Source of the DNA: Alphaproteobacteria bacterium
GTDB lineage: Bacteria; Pseudomonadota; Alphaproteobacteria; Reyranellales; Reyranellaceae
Assembly: GCA_016870115.1 (NCBI GenBank)
Contig: VGCH01000006.1
Coordinates: 62,001 to 126,000, forward strand
Reading direction: 5' to 3'
Length of the DNA stretch: 64,000 bases
The stretch's first letter is position 1. Each line of letters opens with the position of its first letter. Below the pieces are notes generated by a model. That model saw only the letters and a list, made by a program, of their open reading frames with translations, was not told where the DNA came from and did no database searches. The translations under genes were made by a program, and so were the position numbers. Below are positions 36,320 through 44,623 of this stretch, piece by piece.

Positions 36320-37054
36320 ATGAGTCTGGTCAAGGTCGAGTCGAGTGAAGGCATCTGCACCATCACCATGAATCGCGCCGACAAGCGCAATGCGCTCAGT
36401 CAGCAGCTGTGCGACGAACTGATGGCAGCCTACCAGGCCTTTGAGGCGGGTCCCGATCAGGTGGCGATCCTGCAGGCCGAGGGGCCGCATTTCAGCGTCG
36501 GCGCCGATCTCAAGGATCCGCCGGGGGCGATGTGGAAGGCCGTGCCGCATGTCAGCCACAAGCTCAGCAAGCCGGTGATCGGCGCGACCCGCGGCTGGGT
36601 GATCGGGGGCGCGATCGTGATGATCATGACCTGCGATATGCTGGTCGCGGCCGACACCACCAAGCTCATGTACCCGGAGGCGCGTGTCGGCGCGTTCGGC
36701 GGGCTGGCGCCGGGCGTGGTCGCGCGCATGCCGCATAAGGTGGCCATGGAGCTCATACTTCTAGGCGAGGAGCTGCCGTTGGAGCGCGCCTGGCAAGTCG
36801 GCTTCGTGAACAAGATTGTCCCCGAGGGCCAGGAGCGCGCCGAGGCACGGCGAATGGCCCGGATCATCGCGGACAGCGCGCCACTGGTGATCCGGACGCT
36901 GCGAGACTTCGCGCTGCAGACGCTGCCCAAGAGCCCGGCCGAGTTCATTGTGCCGGAGCGCTACAAGCTGGAACAGATCGCGGGCAGCCAGGATCGCATC
37001 GAGGGCGGCGCGGCGTTTCGCGACAAGCGCAAGCCAGCCTTCAAGGGGCGCTGA
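36320..37054 (+). CDS. enoyl-CoA hydratase/isomerase family protein
   Basis: A 244-residue crotonase-fold protein. The oxyanion-hole segments are FSVGADLKD and GWVIGGAIVMIMTCDMLVA, the latter in place of the more usual GGG(F/L)ELA(L/M). The second catalytic glutamate region YPEARVGAFGGLAPGVVARM is present in part. GGAGGG precedes the ATG at 36320. The substrate cannot be told; crotonases do hydration, isomerisation, dehalogenation or hydrolysis of acyl-CoAs. Confidence 0.88.
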   Translation: MSLVKVESSEGICTITMNRADKRNALSQQLCDELMAAYQAFEAGPDQVAILQAEGPHFSVGADLKDPPGAMWKAVPHVSHKLSKPVIGATRGWVIGGAIVMIMTCDMLVAADTTKLMYPEARVGAFGGLAPGVVARMPHKVAMELILLGEELPLERAWQVGFVNKIVPEGQERAEARRMARIIADSAPLVIRTLRDFALQTLPKSPAEFIVPERYKLEQIAGSQDRIEGGAAFRDKRKPAFKGR

Positions 37055-37069
37055 GCGGCGCCGGGGAGA

Positions 37070-37879
37070 ATGACGATGGCCAAGCTGTTGCTGATCGGCT
37101 GCGGCAAGATGGGCGGCGCCATGCTGGAGGGTTGGTTGGCGCGCGGGATGGCGCCCGCCGATATCGTGGTGGTCGAGCCATCGGCGGCCAGTCGGCCTGC
37201 CGTCGCGGGGTTGACCGCCGTTGAGACAGCCGCCGAAGTGCCGGCCACGTTGAGACCCGAGATTGTCGTTCTGGCGGTGAAGCCGCAGTCCATGGACGAG
37301 GTCTTGCCCGGGCTGCGGCGTTTCGGAGCGGACGGGGCGGTGTTCCTCTCGATCGCGGCCGGCAAGACGCTTCGCTATTTCGCCGACCGTCTGGGTGCGG
37401 ACGCCCGGCTGGTGCGGGCGATGCCCAATACGCCGGCGGCGGTACGGCGTGGCATCACGGTCGCCGTGCCGGGTTCAGGCGTGAGCGACATCGCGCAGAG
37501 GCGTTGTGAGGAACTGTTGGGCGCGGTCGGCGACGTGGTCTGGGTCGCCGATGAGGCGTTGATGGATCCCGTAACGGCGTTGAGCGGCAGCGGCCCGGCC
37601 TACGTGTTCCTGCTCGCGGAGGCCATGGCAGCGGCTGGCGCCAAGCTCGGGCTCGCACCGGAGATGGCGATGCGGCTCGCGCGGGTGACAGTGGCGGGCA
37701 GCGGGGAGTTGCTGCACCGCTCCAGCGACAGTGCCGCGCAGTTGCGTGTCAATGTGACGAGCCCTGGCGGGACCACGGCGGCCGCGCTCGGCGTGCTGAT
37801 GGCCGATGATGGTCTCCAGCCGGTATTCGATCGGGCGCTGGCAGCCGCGTCGCGCCGATCGCGCGAACTCGCGGGATGA
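37070..37879 (+). CDS. proC: pyrroline-5-carboxylate reductase
   Basis: Last step of proline synthesis (NADPH-dependent reduction). The 269-residue protein starts MAKLLLIGCGKMGGAMLEGW (Rossmann GxGxMG), continues with VVVVEP-like VEPSAASRPA and ILAVKPQ-like VLAVKPQSMDEVLP, and has the C-terminal signature region DPVTALSGSGPAYVFLLAEA and VTSPGGTTAAAL. The start could be 37070 or the ATG two codons later. It overlaps the TetR gene by four bases. Confidence 0.96.
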   Translation: MTMAKLLLIGCGKMGGAMLEGWLARGMAPADIVVVEPSAASRPAVAGLTAVETAAEVPATLRPEIVVLAVKPQSMDEVLPGLRRFGADGAVFLSIAAGKTLRYFADRLGADARLVRAMPNTPAAVRRGITVAVPGSGVSDIAQRRCEELLGAVGDVVWVADEALMDPVTALSGSGPAYVFLLAEAMAAAGAKLGLAPEMAMRLARVTVAGSGELLHRSSDSAAQLRVNVTSPGGTTAAALGVLMADDGLQPVFDRALAAASRRSRELAG

Positions 37880-38457
37880 GCGCTCCGTCGTCCGATCGCG
37901 CCGTCGACGCGTTTCTGGCCGTGCTGGGCGAGCGCGGTTGGGCGGCCACGACGCTGGGTGACGTCGCCACGCGCGCCGAGCTTGGTTTCGCTGAGCTCTA
38001 CGCCACGTTCCCGGGAAAGATCGCGCTCTTGTCGGCCGCCATGGCGTGGATTGACCGGCAGGTCCTGGCCGGGGTCGCGCCCTCGCTCGATCCGGAAGAG
38101 ACGCCGCGCGACCGCCTCTTCGACACGCTGATGCGCCGCTACGATGCCCTCGCAGCGCATCGCGAGGCGGTGCGCGCCGCCTGCGCGGCCGTCCGGCGCG
38201 ATCCGCTGCTGGCGCTGCAGCTTGTCCCCGCAGTGCGTCGGTCGCAGGCCGCCATGCTGGCGGCGAGCGGGATCGACACGGATGGCGCCCGGGGGGCGGT
38301 CCGGATCGCCGGCTTGGCGGCGATCCACGCACGGACCCTGCGGGCATTCCTGGCCGACGGTTCCGCCGACCTGTCAGCCACCATGGCGATGCTCGACAGC
38401 CAGCTCCGGGCCGCGGAGTCGCGAATTCAAACCATTGAGAAATATATCAAATCCTGA
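37876..38457 (+). CDS. TetR-family transcriptional regulator
   Basis: A 193-residue protein with an N-terminal TetR helix-turn-helix: AVDAFLAVLGERGWAATTLG, then VATRAELGFAELYATFPGKI, where the recognition helix ends in the YATFPGK motif (usual YxHFxxK). The C-terminal ligand domain is helical and alanine-rich. It is translationally coupled to proC (ATGA) and sits 128 bases upstream of the phasin gene, whose promoter carries palindromes; regulation of the phasin is possible but not shown. Confidence 0.85.
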   Translation: MSAPSSDRAVDAFLAVLGERGWAATTLGDVATRAELGFAELYATFPGKIALLSAAMAWIDRQVLAGVAPSLDPEETPRDRLFDTLMRRYDALAAHREAVRAACAAVRRDPLLALQLVPAVRRSQAAMLAASGIDTDGARGAVRIAGLAAIHARTLRAFLADGSADLSATMAMLDSQLRAAESRIQTIEKYIKS

Positions 38458-38469
38458 CTTTTTCGATTT

Positions 38470-38486
38470 ATTGTGCGACGCACAAT
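38470..38486. promoter_or_regulatory. perfect 8+1+8 inverted repeat upstream of the phasin promoter
   Basis: ATTGTGCG-A-CGCACAAT, eight bases upstream of the -35 box. Variants of TTGTGCGGCG recur at 38531-38540 after the -10 box. It probably serves as an operator for the phasin gene. Confidence 0.6.
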
Positions 38487-38494
38487 TTTCTGGC

Positions 38495-38522
38495 TTGACT
38501 TGCTGCGCTGCACACATATATT
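38495..38522 (+). promoter_or_regulatory. sigma-70 promoter of the phasin gene with a TGC-rich spacer
   Basis: TTGACT (38495-38500), 16 bases, TATATT (38517-38522). The spacer TGCTGCGCTGCACACA is TGC-rich like sites bound by PhaR-type phasin repressors in Paracoccus and Rhodobacter, so a repressor bound there would block RNA polymerase. Confidence 0.7.
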
Positions 38523-38585
38523 CGATTGTGTTGTGCGGCGCGGCATAAGCGGCGCCCCGAGATCGAACCCTTTCAGGAGATAGCC

Positions 38586-39017
38586 ATGAACACCATTCCC
38601 GCCTTCAAGAACCCCTTCGGTGACTTCGACTTCGGCAAGTTCGCCGGCGAGTTCAAGTTTCCGATGCTGAACGTCGAGAGCCTGATGGAAGCCAACCGCA
38701 AGAATATCGCGGCCTTTCAGGCGGCGAACCAGGCGGCGGTGGAGTCGCTGAAGACCGTCACCGAGCGCCAGGTCGAGATGGTGCGCCAGGCGATGGAAGA
38801 GTTCTCCAAGGTCGGCTCGGACGTGATGTCGGCTGCGACCGTCGAGGAGAAGGCCGCCAAGCAGATCGACTTCGCTAAGAAGAGCTACGAGACCGCGCTG
38901 GCCAATGTGCGCGAGATCTCCGACCTGGTGGCCAAGGGCCATGCCGACGCAGTCCAGGTGTTGAGCCAGCGTGCCGGCGAGATCGGCGAGGAGCTGAAGG
39001 CTTCGATCAAGAAGTAA
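38586..39017 (+). CDS. phasin family protein
   Basis: A 143-residue helical protein that coats polyhydroxyalkanoate granules. The phasin domain spans about residues 25-135: FPMLNVESLMEANRKNIAAF, QAAVESLKTVTERQVEMVRQ, and a heptad-rich C-terminal helix ending EELKASIKK. It starts at 38586 after AGGAGATAG; a longer frame to 38526 overlaps the promoter and is rejected. It implies that the cell stores PHA. Ends in a strong terminator. Confidence 0.92.
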   Translation: MNTIPAFKNPFGDFDFGKFAGEFKFPMLNVESLMEANRKNIAAFQAANQAAVESLKTVTERQVEMVRQAMEEFSKVGSDVMSAATVEEKAAKQIDFAKKSYETALANVREISDLVAKGHADAVQVLSQRAGEIGEELKASIKK

Positions 39018-39038
39018 GCGCCCGGCAGCGAACGCTCG

Positions 39039-39067
39039 AGAGGGGCTCTGCGGGGCCCCTCTTTTTT
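39039..39067 (+). terminator. terminator of the phasin gene
   Basis: AGAGGGGC, 8-base loop, GCCCCTCT and a six-T run. Confidence 0.85.
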
Positions 39068-39097
39068 GTGGCCCGTTTGGTGTAGGAGACTGCGCGC

Positions 39098-39460
39098 ATG
39101 TCCGCTCCCGTCTCCGCACCGTCTCCGCAACTCGCCTGGGATGATTTCGCCCGTGTCGATATCCGTGTCGGTACTGTCTTGGAAGCAGCGCCACTCGAGG
39201 GCGCGCGCAAACCGGCGATCCGCCTTCTGATCGATTTCGGACCGGGGCTCGGGCACCGAAAGTCATCGGCGCAGATCACCACGCTCTACTCTCCAGAGGG
39301 CCTGGTCGGACGGCAGGTTGCGGCGGTGGTCAATTTTCCGCCGCGCCAGATCGGCAAATTCATGTCAGAGGTGTTGACGCTCGGGTTCCCGGACGGCGAC
39401 GGCGCCGTCGTCCTGTTCGCGCCCGATCGCGTCGTCCCGAACGGGGCGCGGCTCTTCTAG
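39098..39460 (+). CDS. tRNA-binding domain protein (CsaA-like)
   Basis: A 120-residue OB-fold protein similar to Bacillus CsaA and the C-terminal domain of some aminoacyl-tRNA synthetases: [40 protein letters not shown] and [20 protein letters not shown]. CsaA is considered a tRNA-binding protein with chaperone-like activity. Its TAG stop overlaps the stop of the histidine kinase gene on the other strand (shared CTAG). Confidence 0.9.
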   Translation: MSAPVSAPSPQLAWDDFARVDIRVGTVLEAAPLEGARKPAIRLLIDFGPGLGHRKSSAQITTLYSPEGLVGRQVAAVVNFPPRQIGKFMSEVLTLGFPDGDGAVVLFAPDRVVPNGARLF

Positions 39461-40806
39461 AGCGGCAGCCGCACCGTCACCCGCAGGCCGCCCAGCGGCG
39501 AGTCGCCGAGAAACACATCGCCGCCATGGCTGCGCGCCAGGTCGCGCGCGATGGTCAAGCCGAGGCCCACGCCGCCGGTTTCCACATTGCGCGATTCGTC
39601 GAGCCGCACGAACGGTCTGAACACGTCCTCCCGCCGCTCCGGCGGGATGCCGGGCCCATCATCATCGATGATGATCTCGATCGCCTGTCGCGAACGTTGT
39701 CCATGCAGCTGCGCCCGCGTTCCGTGACGCAGCGCGTTGCCCAGCAGATTGGCAATGCAGCGCCGAAGCGCCACGGGCCGGGCCAGCATCTGCACATCTC
39801 CTTGCCAGCCCACCGCCACGTCGCCGCCACCGCGCCGCGCTGCGGAAGCCACCTCCTGCAGGAGATCGGCGACGTCGACCGGCTGGATCTCCTCGTCACC
39901 CTCGCCGCGCGCGAAGGCAAGGTAACCCTCGATCATCCGTTCCATATCGGCGACATCGTCCGCCAGCTCGCGGGTTTCGGATCCCTCCGGCAGGAGCGCC
40001 AGCGACAGCTTCATTCGGGTGAGCGGTGTTCGCAGGTCGTGGCTGACGCCGGCCAGCATCTCGGTGCGTTGCTGCACCTGGCGCCGCAAGCGATCTCGCA
40101 TGGTCCGGAAGGCAGCTGCCGTGTTGCGGACCTCCTGCGTGCCGCCCTCAAAGCCAAAATCAGGGATGTCACGACCCTTGCCAAGCGCGTTGGCGATGGC
40201 CCCCAACTGTTCGACCGGCACCAGCTCCCGGCGCATGAACCAGATCGCGAGCCCGAACAGCACCAACGCAAGCCCGCTTTGCGCCAGAACGTAGGCGATG
40301 CTGGAGCCCAGCGTCAGTCGCGTGACGTCGAGGCGGACCTCTAACACATCGCCATCGGCGAGTTGCACCTCGACCACGACCTCGCCGGCCCGACCGGTGT
40401 GGACGGCGTAGGGTCGACCGACGATCGCCTGCAACGCTCCGCGCATTTCGTGGGCCACGATGTCGAAGCGGCCGGGTTCGGGCGCGGGGCGGACGATGCC
40501 GGCACGAAAATGGACGATAAGCGCGAGGTCCTCTCGGGCGAACCGCGCCAGCCGTTCGCGGCCCTCTTCCCCCGGGTTGTCGGCGCGCAGCGACACCAGC
40601 AGCCGGATGTCGCGGGCCGCGGCCGTCGCCAGCCGGTTGGTCACATAGTCGCCGCGCTGGCTATAGAACCACCAGACCCCCACTGCCTGCAGGAGCAGCA
40701 TGGGCACAACAAGAATGATCAGCGCCCGAGCGAACAGAGTCTCAGGCGAGTGCCGATCGGCCCAACGCGCGATGCGTTCAAACCACTCGGGGCCCCGCCT
40801 TTCCAT
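39457..40806 (-). CDS. sensor histidine kinase (EnvZ type)
   Basis: A 449-residue inner-membrane kinase: helix 1 at about 27-48, a periplasmic domain of about 120 residues, helix 2 at about 169-190, a HAMP linker, and the dimerisation domain with the phosphoacceptor His256 in [17 protein letters not shown]. The ATPase domain has the N box [27 protein letters not shown] and [18 protein letters not shown]. It overlaps its response regulator by one base (TGATG). Together they form an EnvZ/OmpR-like pair; the signal is unknown. Confidence 0.94.
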   Translation of the reverse strand: MERRGPEWFERIARWADRHSPETLFARALIILVVPMLLLQAVGVWWFYSQRGDYVTNRLATAAARDIRLLVSLRADNPGEEGRERLARFAREDLALIVHFRAGIVRPAPEPGRFDIVAHEMRGALQAIVGRPYAVHTGRAGEVVVEVQLADGDVLEVRLDVTRLTLGSSIAYVLAQSGLALVLFGLAIWFMRRELVPVEQLGAIANALGKGRDIPDFGFEGGTQEVRNTAAAFRTMRDRLRRQVQQRTEMLAGVSHDLRTPLTRMKLSLALLPEGSETRELADDVADMERMIEGYLAFARGEGDEEIQPVDVADLLQEVASAARRGGGDVAVGWQGDVQMLARPVALRRCIANLLGNALRHGTRAQLHGQRSRQAIEIIIDDDGPGIPPERREDVFRPFVRLDESRNVETGGVGLGLTIARDLARSHGGDVFLGDSPLGGLRVTVRLPL

Positions 40807-41507
40807 CAGCCTGCCACCAGGCGGTAGCCCTGGCCGCGGACCGTGCGCAGGTAGCGGGGGAAGCCGGGGTCGGGTTCGATCTTGCGTCGCAGGCGCGTCA
40901 CCTGGACGTCGATCGCGCGCTCGTTCACCGCGTTGCCCATCGACTTGCAGAGCGTCTCGCGGTCGACCGCCTCGCCAAGCCGAAGCGCGAGCACGCGCAA
41001 CAGCGTGACCTCACTGTCGGTCAACGGGACGCGGCGCCCCTTCTGCTGCAATTCGCCCAGTTCGAGGTCGAACAGCATCGGTCCGAGCGCCACACGACGC
41101 GGCGTGTCGGGCGGCGCCTCAGCGGGCGACCGCCCGCGACGGAGCACGCTCTGGATTCGCAGCAACAGCTCGCGCGGCTCGAAGGGCTTGGCGAGGTAGT
41201 CGTCAACGCCAGCCTCCAGACCGGCGATGCGATCCTTGGCCTCGCCCATCGCGGTCAGCATGAGAATTGGGATGTCCCCTGTGCGTCGCAGTTCGGCCGC
41301 GAATTGCAGACCTGTCTCGCCCGGCATCATGACGTCCAACACCACGAGATCGAAATCCAGCGCCGCTTGCCGCTGCCGCGCTTCGGCCGCACTGGCCGCA
41401 GTCGTCACGCGAAAGCCGTTGCGCGCCAGGAACGACTTCAGGAGCTCGCGCAGGCGATTGTCATCGTCAACGACGAGGATGTGCGGTTTGTCCTCGGCCT
41501 CGCCCAT
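40806..41507 (-). CDS. OmpR-family response regulator
   Basis: A 233-residue regulator. Receiver domain 8-122 with acidic pocket VVDDD, phosphoacceptor Asp58 (DLVVLDVMMPGETG), Thr at MLTAMGEA and Lys107 (DDYLAKPFEPRELLLRI). The winged-helix domain follows, ending LRRKIEPDPGFPRYLRTVRG. The ATG at 41507 sets the family N-terminus. It lies seven bases after the MarR gene and is coupled to the kinase. Confidence 0.95.
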   Translation of the reverse strand: MGEAEDKPHILVVDDDNRLRELLKSFLARNGFRVTTAASAAEARQRQAALDFDLVVLDVMMPGETGLQFAAELRRTGDIPILMLTAMGEAKDRIAGLEAGVDDYLAKPFEPRELLLRIQSVLRRGRSPAEAPPDTPRRVALGPMLFDLELGELQQKGRRVPLTDSEVTLLRVLALRLGEAVDRETLCKSMGNAVNERAIDVQVTRLRRKIEPDPGFPRYLRTVRGQGYRLVAG

Positions 41508-41514
41508 AGCGCGT

Positions 41515-42078
41515 TCAGGCGCCGCCTGGGTCGCGTACGCGCTTGTCCACCGCCAGCCGCTCGACCGGCTCGAGCAGACCCAGCAAGACCTTGCCGAAGC
41601 CCTGAACAGCGTCGGCGCCGGCCTCGCGATAGGCGCGCGCAAATCGCTTGCACTGGCGCTCGGTCAGAGCCCGCTCCAAGGTCTGCCCCTTGTCGGTCAG
41701 CCACAGGCGGCGCTCGCGACGGTCGCGCGGCCCGCTCTTCTGATCGACATAACCCTGGTCGATCAGGTCCCGCATGATGCGCGAGATCGACTGCTTGGTG
41801 ACTTTCAGGATCGACAACAGGTGTCCGACGGTCTCGCCGGGATGGCGCCCGATGAAATAGAGCGCGCGATGATGCGCGCGTCCGAGACCGAACTCCTTCA
41901 GCTGCTGGTCCGACTCGAAGGTGAAGTCCCGATACGCATAGAACATCAGCTCGATGCCCTGGCGCAGTTCGCGCTCGCGCAGGAACAGCGGATTGGCGGG
42001 CGATCTGGTTTCCACGGGCTCGATCTTGGGGGTGACGATGCTGACGCCGACTATAGAGGGGTCGCGTTGCGTTGACAC
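41515..42078 (-). CDS. MarR-family transcriptional regulator
   Basis: A 187-residue winged-helix regulator: ELMFYAYRDFTFESDQQLKE, AHHRALYFIGRHPGETVGHL, recognition region LKVTKQSISRIMRDLIDQGY and wing SGPRDRRERRLWLTDKG. The GTG at 42078 is the first in-frame start; residues before about 30 are poorly conserved, so the true start may be later. It heads the MarR-OmpR-EnvZ operon and is divergent from ilvE (70 bases apart), which it may control. Confidence 0.88.
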   Translation of the reverse strand: MSTQRDPSIVGVSIVTPKIEPVETRSPANPLFLRERELRQGIELMFYAYRDFTFESDQQLKEFGLGRAHHRALYFIGRHPGETVGHLLSILKVTKQSISRIMRDLIDQGYVDQKSGPRDRRERRLWLTDKGQTLERALTERQCKRFARAYREAGADAVQGFGKVLLGLLEPVERLAVDKRVRDPGGA

Positions 42079-42148
42079 CCCACGGGTGCGATGTTACGGC
42101 CGCGCCGTTTCAGGCGACAGAATCTTACTTGAAGTGGAGCGACGACCC

Positions 42149-43048
42149 ATGGCAACGGCGGCCCCCAGCTTCGACGATCGGGACGGCACGATCTGGTACG
42201 ACGGCAAACTAGTGCCGTGGCGTGGCGCCAATGTGCACGTGCTGACCCACGGGCTTCACTACGCTTCGGCCGTGTTTGAGGGCGAGCGAGTCTATGGGGG
42301 CCAGGTCTTCAAGCTCACCGATCACAGCCAGCGGCTGATCGACTCGGGCAAGCTGATGGGCTTCGAGATTCCCTGGACGCTGGCCCAGATCGACGCCGCC
42401 ACGATGGAGACGGTACGCGCCAACAACATCGTCGACGGCTATGTGCGGCCGGTCGCCTGGCGCGGCAGCGAGATGATGGGTGTGTCGGCGCAGCAGAACC
42501 GTATTCACCTTGCCATCGCAGTGTGGGTCTGGCCGAGCTACTACACGCTCGGGGCCAAGATGAAGGGAATCCGCCTCGCCCTGAGCGACTGGCGCCGACC
42601 CGCGCCGAACACCGCGCCGGTCCATGCCAAGGCGGCCGGTCTCTACATGATCTGCACCCTCTCCAAGCATAAGGCCGAGCAGGCCGGGTACGACGATGCC
42701 CTGATGCTCGACTATCGTGGCCAGATCGCCGAGGCGACCGGGGCCAACGTGTTCTTCGTGATGGACGGCGAGATTCACACGCCCAAGCCCGATTGTTTCC
42801 TCGACGGCATCACGCGCCGCGCGGTCATCGATCTCGCGCGCAAGCGTCAGATGAAGGTGGTCGAGCGCGGCATCATGCCGGAGGAGATGGCGCGCGCCAG
42901 CGAGTGCTTCATCACCGGCACCGCCGCCGAGGTGACGCCGGTGAGCGAGATCGGCCCCTATCGCTTCACGCCCGGCGAGGTCTGCCGCACGCTCATCGCG
43001 GACTTCACGCGCGCCGTGCAGCCCGCCAGCCGCGCTGCCGCCGACTGA
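42149..43048 (+). CDS. ilvE: branched-chain amino acid aminotransferase
   Basis: Transfers the amino group in leucine, isoleucine and valine synthesis or breakdown. The 299-residue PLP enzyme shows VHVLTHGLHYASAVFEGERV, GYVRPVAWRGSEMMG, the Schiff-base Lys161 (HAKAAGLYMIC), IAEATGANVFFVMDGEIHTP and LDGITRRAVIDLARK. The ATG at 42149 follows GTGGAGCG. Its 3' end carries a strong terminator. A close paralogue follows immediately (43212-44123). Confidence 0.96.
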   Translation: MATAAPSFDDRDGTIWYDGKLVPWRGANVHVLTHGLHYASAVFEGERVYGGQVFKLTDHSQRLIDSGKLMGFEIPWTLAQIDAATMETVRANNIVDGYVRPVAWRGSEMMGVSAQQNRIHLAIAVWVWPSYYTLGAKMKGIRLALSDWRRPAPNTAPVHAKAAGLYMICTLSKHKAEQAGYDDALMLDYRGQIAEATGANVFFVMDGEIHTPKPDCFLDGITRRAVIDLARKRQMKVVERGIMPEEMARASECFITGTAAEVTPVSEIGPYRFTPGEVCRTLIADFTRAVQPASRAAAD

Positions 43049-43074
43049 TCCGCCGCCACCGCGGGCGATCCAGC

Positions 43075-43107
43075 AACGGGGCCTCGCGGCCCCGTTTCTT
43101 TTTGTGC
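43075..43107 (+). terminator. terminator of ilvE
   Basis: AACGGGGCC, loop TCGC, GGCCCCGTT and TCTTTTTG; 27 bases after the stop. Confidence 0.88.
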
Positions 43108-43115
43108 CAGTTATA

Positions 43116-43145
43116 TTGACAAGGTCAGTATTAATGACCTAATAA
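43116..43145 (+). promoter_or_regulatory. promoter of the second ilvE copy with operator-like inverted repeat
   Basis: TTGACA (43116-43121) and TAATAA (43140-43145), 18 bases apart. The spacer is filled by AGGTCA-GTATTAA-TGACCT (43122-43140), a perfect 6+7+6 inverted repeat that would put a repressor between the two boxes. The local sequence is markedly AT-rich compared with the window. Confidence 0.65.
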
Positions 43146-43211
43146 TTCAGAAAGTTGCGTTGAGTGGAGGCATTTCAAGCGTTTTCAAACTTCTCTGGCG
43201 GGAGAATCGCA

Positions 43212-44123
43212 ATGTCTACAACGATGTCGGATCGTGACGGGTTCATTTGGTTGGACGGGCAGTTGGTCGCGTGGCGCGACGCCCGTACCCACGTTCTGAC
43301 CCACGCGCTTCACTACGGGTCTGCGGTCTTCGAGGGCGAGCGCATCTACGAGGGTCGGGTGTTCCGCCTCGCCGCGCACAGCGCCCGCCTGGTCAACTCG
43401 GCCCGGCTGCTGGACTACGAAATCCCGTGGACCCGCGAGCAAATCGATCAAGCGACCCGCGACGTCGTGCGCGCGAACGGACTCTCGACCGGTTACGTGC
43501 GGCCGATCGCCTGGCGCGGCTCAGAGGTGCTGGGCGTGTCCGCCATCGGCACCACGGTTCATCTCGCCATCGCCCCCTGGGTGCCGGACCGTCGACTGTC
43601 GGTCGACGCAAGCGACGGCGGGATCCGCGTGACGATGGCGCGCTATCGCCGCCCGCCGCCGGAGAACGCGCCGGGGGCTGCGAAGGCGGCCGGCCTCTAC
43701 ATCATCTGAGGCATCGAGAAAGATCGCGCGCTCAAGGCCGGGTTCGACGACGCGCTGATGCTGGACTGGAAGGGGCAGCTGTCGGAATCGACGGGCGCCC
43801 ATGTGTTTCTCGCGATCGATGGCGCGTTGGTCACGCCGCGGATCGAGAACATCCTTGATGGCATCACGCGTCGTGAAGTCATCGGCATGGCACACCGCCG
43901 CGGCATCGCAGTGGAGGAGCGTGCTGTGATGCCGGACGAACTCGCGCGCGCAAGCGAACTGTTCTTCTGCGGCAGCGCCGCCGAGATCGTGCCTGTAGCC
44001 TCGGTCGACTCCCTTAACTTCCAGGTCGGACCGATCACCCGCGCGATGCTCGACGACTTCCCCCGGCTGGTGCGCACTTCCGACTGCGAAGGCTTCGGCG
44101 AGTCGGGCCACTGGGCGGCGTGA
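43212..44123 (+). pseudogene. second branched-chain aminotransferase copy with an in-frame TGA
   Basis: A full-length ilvE paralogue of 303 codons in one frame, interrupted by TGA at 43707-43709 (codon 166). Before it lie VLTHALHYGSAVFEGERI, GYVRPIAWRGSEVLG and the PLP Lys158 (AAKAAGLYII); after it, in the same frame, FDDALMLDWKGQLSESTGAH, LDGITRREVIGMAHR and the normal C-terminus. In ilvE the equivalent codon is TGC (Cys169), so one base change explains the stop. All other signatures are intact, so the event is recent, a sequencing error, or recoding. GGGAG precedes the ATG, and it has its own promoter. Confidence 0.85.
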
Positions 44124-44139
44124 CCACGTTGCTTCTACT

Positions 44140-44619
44140 CTAGGCCTTTCCCGGCTTGTCCCAGCGGGCGGCGGCTTCTTCGTCGCCCGCGTGGCTTTCG
44201 ACCCAGCGTTCGCCCTCGGGGGTTTCCTCGAGCTTCCAGAACGGCGCCTTGGTCTTGAGCCAGTCGACCAGGAAGCCGCACGCCTCGAAAGCGGCCTCGC
44301 GGTGCGGCGAGCCCACCGCCACCAGAACGATGCGCTCGCCTGCCACAAGCCGTCCGTGGCGATGCACGATCAGCGTGGCGTCGAGAGGCCAACGTCGCCG
44401 CGCCTCGGCCTCGATTTCGGCCAGCGCCTCTTCGGTACGGCCCGGCCAGTGTTCCAGGGTCAGCGCCTCGATGCGATCTTGGTGGTAGCCATCGCGGACG
44501 TGGCGTTCGCGCACGAGGCCGACGAAGACCGCCAATCCGCCGATCCTGGCATTGCCGTCCGTGAGGCGCGCGAGCTCCGCGCCGACATCGAAGTCTTCCG
44601 CCTGGACGCGCACCGCCAC
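44140..44619 (-). CDS. moaE: molybdopterin synthase catalytic subunit
   Basis: Puts the dithiolene sulfurs into precursor Z with MoaD as sulfur donor. The 159-residue protein starts with GTG and has GGLAVFVGLVR, LEHWPGRTEEAL, VHRHGRL, VAVGSPHREAAFEACGFLVD and the two catalytic lysines in LKTKAPFWKLE. It lies four bases after moaD. A longer charged tail (HAGDEEAAARWDKPGKA) is seen after the fold. Confidence 0.96.
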   Translation of the reverse strand: MAVRVQAEDFDVGAELARLTDGNARIGGLAVFVGLVRERHVRDGYHQDRIEALTLEHWPGRTEEALAEIEAEARRRWPLDATLIVHRHGRLVAGERIVLVAVGSPHREAAFEACGFLVDWLKTKAPFWKLEETPEGERWVESHAGDEEAAARWDKPGKA

Positions 44620-44623
44620 GGCG

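Noticed and set aside
43707-43760. Selenocysteine insertion at the TGA of the second ilvE.
   Set aside because: A GC-rich hairpin can be drawn after the TGA, but this is expected in such sequence, no selenoprotein is known in this family, and the position is not catalytic. Kept only as the least likely explanation.
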